In this document: positions 60,136 to 64,000 of the stretch, in pieces
Position numbering within the stretch: position 1 is the first letter of the stretch
Layout: each line of letters opens with the position of its first letter
From: Mycolicibacterium novocastrense
Lineage (GTDB): Bacteria > Actinomycetota > Actinomycetes > Mycobacteriales > Mycobacteriaceae
DNA: 64,000 nt
NCBI RefSeq assembly: GCF_001570485.1
Contig: NZ_BCTA01000027.1
Coordinates: 20,587 to 84,586 of the forward strand
Direction of reading: 5' to 3'
Translations under genes and position numbers: made by a program
Notes under the pieces: model-generated
Seen by the model: the letters and a program-made list of their open reading frames with translations, nothing else
What the model was told of the DNA's origin: nothing
Database searches by the model: none

Positions 60136-60180
60136 TCGCTCAACCCGGTACCGCTGTTCCTCGACGCGCGTCGAGTTTCT

Positions 60181-61386
60181 ATGGTGACAGCCATGAGCAA
60201 TGACGCTGATGCCGGTCGGGTCGCCGAACTGGCGCGCGGGGTCGTCGCCGACCACGACCCGAAGAACGTGCCGATCCCCGAATTCCTCGGCGCCTGTTAC
60301 GACGCAGGTCTGACCTGGGTGCACTTTCCCGAAGGCCTGGGTGGGCTCGGAGTGTCCCGCGGTCTGCAGGCCGTCGCCGACCGCATCTTGCAGGGTGCGG
60401 GCGGCCCCGTACCCCTCGGTCTGAACCCGATGGGCTACGGCATGGCAGCGCCGACCATCCGCGAACACGCCCAGACCGAGGACGTCAAACGAAAGTGGTT
60501 GCGCCCGTTGGCAACCACAGACGACCTGTGGTGCCAGTTGTTCTCCGAGCCGGGCGCCGGCTCCGACCTCGCCGGTCTGGCCACGTCGGCTGTGCGCGAC
60601 GGAGACGACTGGGTCATCAACGGCCAGAAGGTGTGGACCAGCCTGGCGCATCGAGCCCGCTGGGGGCTGCTGCTCGCGCGCACCAATCCCGATGTGCCCA
60701 AGCACAAAGGCCTGACGTACTTCGTCATCGACATGCACGGCGACGGCGTCGAAACGCGACCGCTGCGCCAGATGACGGGTCAGGCGGAGTTCAACGAGGT
60801 CTACTTCAGCGACGCCCGCATCCCGGACAAGCACCGCCTCGGCGAGGTCGACAACGGCTGGGCCGTCGCGATGACGACGCTGATGAACGAACGCACCGCA
60901 CTCGGCGGCAGCGGCAGCAGGCGCGGCGCCGGCACCATCGCCGACGCGACCGGACTGTGGGCATCGCGGCCCGAACGCCACACCCCGGTGCTGCGCGACC
61001 GCCTCACGCAGCTGTGGCTGCGCTCGGAGGCACAACGGCTCACCTCCGAACGGTCACGCGCGGCCGCGACGGTCGGCGGACCCGGCCCGGAAGGATCGGT
61101 CGGCAAGTTGGTCGGGGCCGAGCTCAACCAGGACATCTACCAGTGGTGCATGGATTTCCTTGGGCCAGAAGGCATCCTGTACCACGGCTATCAGCAGGGC
61201 GCGGCGACCGGCGAAAGGGACTGGCAGGGGCCGATCCAGCAGCGGTACCTGCGCAGCCGTGCGAACACCATCGAAGGCGGGACGTCTGAGGTGATGCGCA
61301 ACATCCTCGGTGAACGCATCCTCGGGCTGCCCGGCGACCTGCGTGCCGACGCCGGCATGCCGTGGAAGGAGATCCCCCGTGGCTGA
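60181..61386 (+). CDS. Acyl-CoA dehydrogenase (FadE type), first of a pair
   Basis: 401-residue flavoenzyme. LWCQLFSEPGAGSDLAG and DDWVINGQKVWTSLAHRAR are the FAD/substrate motifs, and RSRANTIEGGTSEVMRNILG is the conserved C-terminus. The position of the usual catalytic Glu is not obvious. The paired gene begins 8 nt before its stop. Mycobacterial FadE pairs often form heterotetramers for steroid side-chain or branched acyl-CoA oxidation. ATG 60193 is an alternative start. Confidence 0.88.
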   Translation: MVTAMSNDADAGRVAELARGVVADHDPKNVPIPEFLGACYDAGLTWVHFPEGLGGLGVSRGLQAVADRILQGAGGPVPLGLNPMGYGMAAPTIREHAQTEDVKRKWLRPLATTDDLWCQLFSEPGAGSDLAGLATSAVRDGDDWVINGQKVWTSLAHRARWGLLLARTNPDVPKHKGLTYFVIDMHGDGVETRPLRQMTGQAEFNEVYFSDARIPDKHRLGEVDNGWAVAMTTLMNERTALGGSGSRRGAGTIADATGLWASRPERHTPVLRDRLTQLWLRSEAQRLTSERSRAAATVGGPGPEGSVGKLVGAELNQDIYQWCMDFLGPEGILYHGYQQGAATGERDWQGPIQQRYLRSRANTIEGGTSEVMRNILGERILGLPGDLRADAGMPWKEIPRG

Positions 61387-62533
61387 GTACAAGTTCACCG
61401 AGGAACAGGGTCAATTGCGCGATGCGGTGCGCAAGTTCAGCGCCGAGCACTTCTCGGAGGAGACCGTCCGCGGGTTGATGGAGTCCGACCCGCCGTTCGA
61501 TCCCAAGGTGTGGGCACGGCTCGGCGGCGAGCTCGGCGTGCTGGGTCTGTCGGTGCCCGAGGCCGACGGCGGAGTCGGCGGAACGCTCGTCGATCAGGCC
61601 GTGGCCATCGAGGAGCTGGGGGCACGGTTGGCGTGTGGGCCGCTGTTCGGGACGGTGTACCTGGCGATTCCGGCTCTGGTGGCCGCCCCATCCGGGCCGG
61701 TGCGCGACGAGCTGCTCGGTGACCTCGTGGAGGGTCGGCGCACCGCGGCCTTTGCCGTGGTGGACCGCGGCGGCGCATTCGATCCCGACGCCGTCACGGT
61801 GACCGCTGCGGGAGATGCGTTGTCGGGCACGGTGAGTCAGGTGGTCGACGGCGGCATCGCCGACGTCCTGCTGGTCGCCGCGCGGAGCGATGACGGCGTC
61901 GTCCTGTATGCCGTTGACGGCACCGCCGACGGAGTACAGCGCACACCGCTGGCCACGCTCGATCTCACCCGCTCCGAGGCGAACGTGACGTTCACCGAGG
62001 CGCCCGCCCGCGTGATCGCCGGGGCCGAGGAAGCCGCCCGGGTCATCGACCATGCGCTACAGGTCGGTGCGGCGCTTCTTGCGGTGGAGCAGGTGGGCGC
62101 CGCCCAGCATCTGCTGGACCTGTCGGTGGAGTACGCGAAGTCGCGACTGCAGTTCGGCAGGCCGATCGGATCGTTTCAGGGGGTCAAGCATCGGCTCGCG
62201 AACCTGCTCGTCGACGTCGAGCACGCGAGGTCGACTGCCTATCACGCGATCTGGGCGCTGGCGGACGGATCCGATGATCCGGCGCTGGCCACCAGCATCG
62301 CCCAGGCAGTCTGCTCGGGCGCCCTGAGCCACGTCGCCAACGACACCATCCAGGTGCACGGTGGCATCGGGTTCACCTGGGAACACCAGGCGCATCTGTA
62401 TTACAAGCGCGCCGCGACGAACGCGGTTCTGCTGGGCAGCGCCGAACAACACCGGGACCGGGTCGCGGCGATGGTGCTCGACGGCGCGGAGGCGGAGCGG
62501 GTGCCGCGGGTGGCCGACGGGCTCACGGTCTGA
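61379..62533 (+). CDS. Acyl-CoA dehydrogenase (FadE type), second of a pair
   Basis: 384-residue flavoenzyme-like partner. The N-terminal helical domain begins MAEYKFTEEQGQLRDAVRKF; the C-terminal domain has YAKSRLQFGRPIGSFQGVKH (Arg-Phe FAD contact) and IQVHGGIGFTWEHQAHLYYK. GTG 61379 overlaps the upstream gene, so both are co-translated. The middle beta domain is shorter and more divergent than in its partner, typical of the two unlike subunits of such complexes. Confidence 0.88.
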   Translation: MAEYKFTEEQGQLRDAVRKFSAEHFSEETVRGLMESDPPFDPKVWARLGGELGVLGLSVPEADGGVGGTLVDQAVAIEELGARLACGPLFGTVYLAIPALVAAPSGPVRDELLGDLVEGRRTAAFAVVDRGGAFDPDAVTVTAAGDALSGTVSQVVDGGIADVLLVAARSDDGVVLYAVDGTADGVQRTPLATLDLTRSEANVTFTEAPARVIAGAEEAARVIDHALQVGAALLAVEQVGAAQHLLDLSVEYAKSRLQFGRPIGSFQGVKHRLANLLVDVEHARSTAYHAIWALADGSDDPALATSIAQAVCSGALSHVANDTIQVHGGIGFTWEHQAHLYYKRAATNAVLLGSAEQHRDRVAAMVLDGAEAERVPRVADGLTV

Positions 62534-62654
62534 GCCTGTCTGGTCGGCAACAGGGTGACTCGGCTCACCCGATTGATAACAATTCGAAACCTGTTGCGTT
62601 GCAAGATGAGACACGAGGACCGAACAGCTCGGCTCTGAACACTATGTTCACAAG

Positions 62655-63788
62655 GTGCGCCGGCGAACCGCCCTCAAACTTCCGCTGTACCTTGCAGCCG
62701 CCGCGGCACTGACCAAGCTGCCCTCCGCCGCTGCGGCCGAGACGGGGCGATGGTCGGTTGACCGCGCCAACGCCTGGTATGGGGAGCAGGGTTGGCTGCT
62801 CGGGGCCAACTATGTCACCTCGAACGCGGTCAATCAGCTCGAGATGTTTCAGGCGGGCACCTTCGACCCGCGTCGCATCTCCGGCGAGCTGAGCGTCGCC
62901 AGGCGGATCGGGATGAACACCATGCGGGTGTTCCTGCACGACCAGCTGTGGGCGGCGGACCGAGCCGGATTCAGCCAACGGCTGTCACAGTTCGTCTCGA
63001 TCGCGGCCAGTCACAACATCAAGCCGCTGTTCGTGCTGTTCGACTCGTGTTGGGATCCATTGCCCAAGGCCGGTCCTCAGCGGGCTCCGATCAAGGGAGT
63101 GCACAACTCGGGCTGGGTCCAGAGTCCCGGTGCGCATCGACTGCAGGACCCGGCCTACACGCGCGTACTGCAGAGCTATGTCACCGGCGTGGTCGGCCTC
63201 TTCCGCAACGATCCCCGGGTACTGGGGTGGGACGTGTGGAACGAGCCGGACAACCCAGCGAAGGACTACCGCAAGGTCGAGCATCCCGATAAGCAGAAGC
63301 TGGTCACGGCGTTCCTGCCGCACGTGTTTCAGTGGGTGCGAGCGGTCAAGCCGATCCAACCGTTGACCAGCGGGGTATGGCAGGGACATTGGCGAGACCC
63401 CGGCAGCCGCAGTGAGATCGCCAGCCTGCAGCTCGAGCTCTCGGACATCATCAGCTTCCACAGCTATGCCGAGCCCTCAGAGTTCGAGGACCGCATCGAC
63501 GAGCTCACTCCGCTGGGCCGGCCGATCCTGTGCACCGAGTACCTCGCCCGTAATCTCGGCAGCACCGTCGAGGGCATCCTGCCGATTGCCAAGCGGCGCA
63601 ACGTCGGCGCCTACAACTGGGGATTCGTCGCCGGGCGCACGCAGACGTACCTTCCGTGGGACTCCTGGAACGAGCCCTATACGACGCTTCCGGACACGTG
63701 GTTCTCCGACCTGATCCACCCGGACGGCAACGCACACAACAACGATGAGATCCGCTTCATCCAGAAGCTGGTCGGGGTGAGTACCTGA
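62655..63788 (+). CDS. Secreted glycoside hydrolase, GH5/cellulase-like
   Basis: 377-residue exported hydrolase. The signal RRRTALKLPLYLAAAAALTK has an Arg-rich start that may use Tat. The barrel shows WLLGANYVTSNAVNQLEMF, the acid/base in GWDVWNEPDNP and the nucleophile in ILCTEYLARNLG, as in clan GH-A (GH5 or xylanase-like). A GTG start. The substrate may be a plant or mycobacterial glucan. With the GH6 gene at 57650 it marks a second secreted glycanase in 6 kb. Confidence 0.83.
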   Translation: MRRRTALKLPLYLAAAAALTKLPSAAAAETGRWSVDRANAWYGEQGWLLGANYVTSNAVNQLEMFQAGTFDPRRISGELSVARRIGMNTMRVFLHDQLWAADRAGFSQRLSQFVSIAASHNIKPLFVLFDSCWDPLPKAGPQRAPIKGVHNSGWVQSPGAHRLQDPAYTRVLQSYVTGVVGLFRNDPRVLGWDVWNEPDNPAKDYRKVEHPDKQKLVTAFLPHVFQWVRAVKPIQPLTSGVWQGHWRDPGSRSEIASLQLELSDIISFHSYAEPSEFEDRIDELTPLGRPILCTEYLARNLGSTVEGILPIAKRRNVGAYNWGFVAGRTQTYLPWDSWNEPYTTLPDTWFSDLIHPDGNAHNNDEIRFIQKLVGVST

Positions 63789-63877
63789 AGACGTCGCCAC
63801 ACGCGACGGAATTCTTGCCTTCTCTAGAAATCTGACGGCGAAAAATGCTGCTCGCCAGAGTGTTTGGGCCAAAATCC

Positions 63878-64000
63878 CTAGTTATCGCTTGGTGGTGGTG
63901 GGGGTTCGTAGGGGTCGTACCATTTCCATTCGGCGCGTTCGCCGCGGGGGCCTGGGCAGGGTGGGACCGTTGGTGGTGATCCGGTGGGTGGGTGTGCGAG
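63878..64000 (-). CDS. C-terminal end of a possible 13E12/HNH-type protein (runs off window)
   Basis: The minus frame is open from base 64000 to a TAG at 63878. Its last 41 codons read PPTVPPCPGPRGERAEWKWY and DPYEPPPPPSDN at the end. The Trp-rich ...YDPYEPPPPP ending resembles tails of mycobacterial DUF222/13E12 HNH proteins, but the domain itself is outside the window. Confidence 0.35.
   Translation of the reverse strand, partial: LAHPPTGSPPTVPPCPGPRGERAEWKWYDPYEPPPPPSDN

Noticed and set aside
1..64000. CRISPR arrays, tRNA or rRNA genes
   Set aside because: No regularly spaced direct repeats and no cloverleaf or rRNA-like stretches were recognised by reading; a covariance-model scan would settle small RNAs.

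Overview
The window is high-GC DNA from a fast-growing, environmental-type Mycobacterium (Mycolicibacterium). The best evidence is the order ponA1 - membrane glycosyltransferase - rpsF - ssb - rpsR - rplI - dnaB at 1-8837, which matches the M. tuberculosis Rv0050-Rv0058 neighbourhood. Frequent GTG/TTG starts, an arr gene, a second type II topoisomerase, F420-type LLM enzymes and many TetR-controlled catabolic clusters agree with this. No tRNA, rRNA or CRISPR array was seen.

Layout. 1-8.8 kb: core cell wall, ribosome and replication genes, with a probable S6:S18 leader motif before rpsF. 8.8-10.4 kb: an intein-like LAGLIDADG protein that closely resembles the M. tuberculosis DnaB intein but stands alone behind an intein-free dnaB. 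It is followed by a divergent echo of the DnaB C-terminus. 10.5-18.5 kb: accessory genes (DUF3297, SDR, a frameshifted methyltransferase, arr, DUF4262, two secreted cell-wall or glycan proteins, a broken LLM gene, TetR). 18.5-22.7 kb: a GyrA/GyrB-like pair resembling M. smegmatis TopoNM. 22.9-24.5 kb: an IS110-family element. 24.5-33.8 kb: DUF2786, an MpaB-like oxygenase, an ArsR-SRPBCC operon, a metalloid-looking cluster (MFS, flavoprotein, Cys-rich ECF sigma factor, ArsR remnant), an SDR and small exported proteins. 33.9-36.9 kb: FMO-TetR-hydrolase operon. 37-43.8 kb: AI-2E transporter, antiporter remnant, VapBC, SurE, PfkB kinase, TenA, CynX/NimT MFS and GntR. 43.8-50.5 kb: an aromatic or terpenoid-type catabolic cluster (MFS, TetR, Rieske oxygenase, two NTF2-fold proteins, a P450 reduced to its two ends, SDR, CMD protein). 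50.6-53.4 kb: a CsbD-catalase fusion and a DUF732 protein. 53.4-57.5 kb: SDR-ferredoxin-P450, a divergent TetR with clear operator repeats, and a HadA/HadB-type hydratase. 57.6-64 kb: GH6 cellulase, lipoprotein, F420-type LLM, two acyl-CoA dehydrogenases, a GH5-like hydrolase, and the end of a possible 13E12/HNH gene.

The most unusual element is the stand-alone DnaB-intein homologue at 8968-10311. Its splice-site residues look lost while its endonuclease motifs look kept, and the homing site in the adjacent dnaB is empty and intact. Family assignments rest on motif recognition and remembered homologues, since no search could be run.
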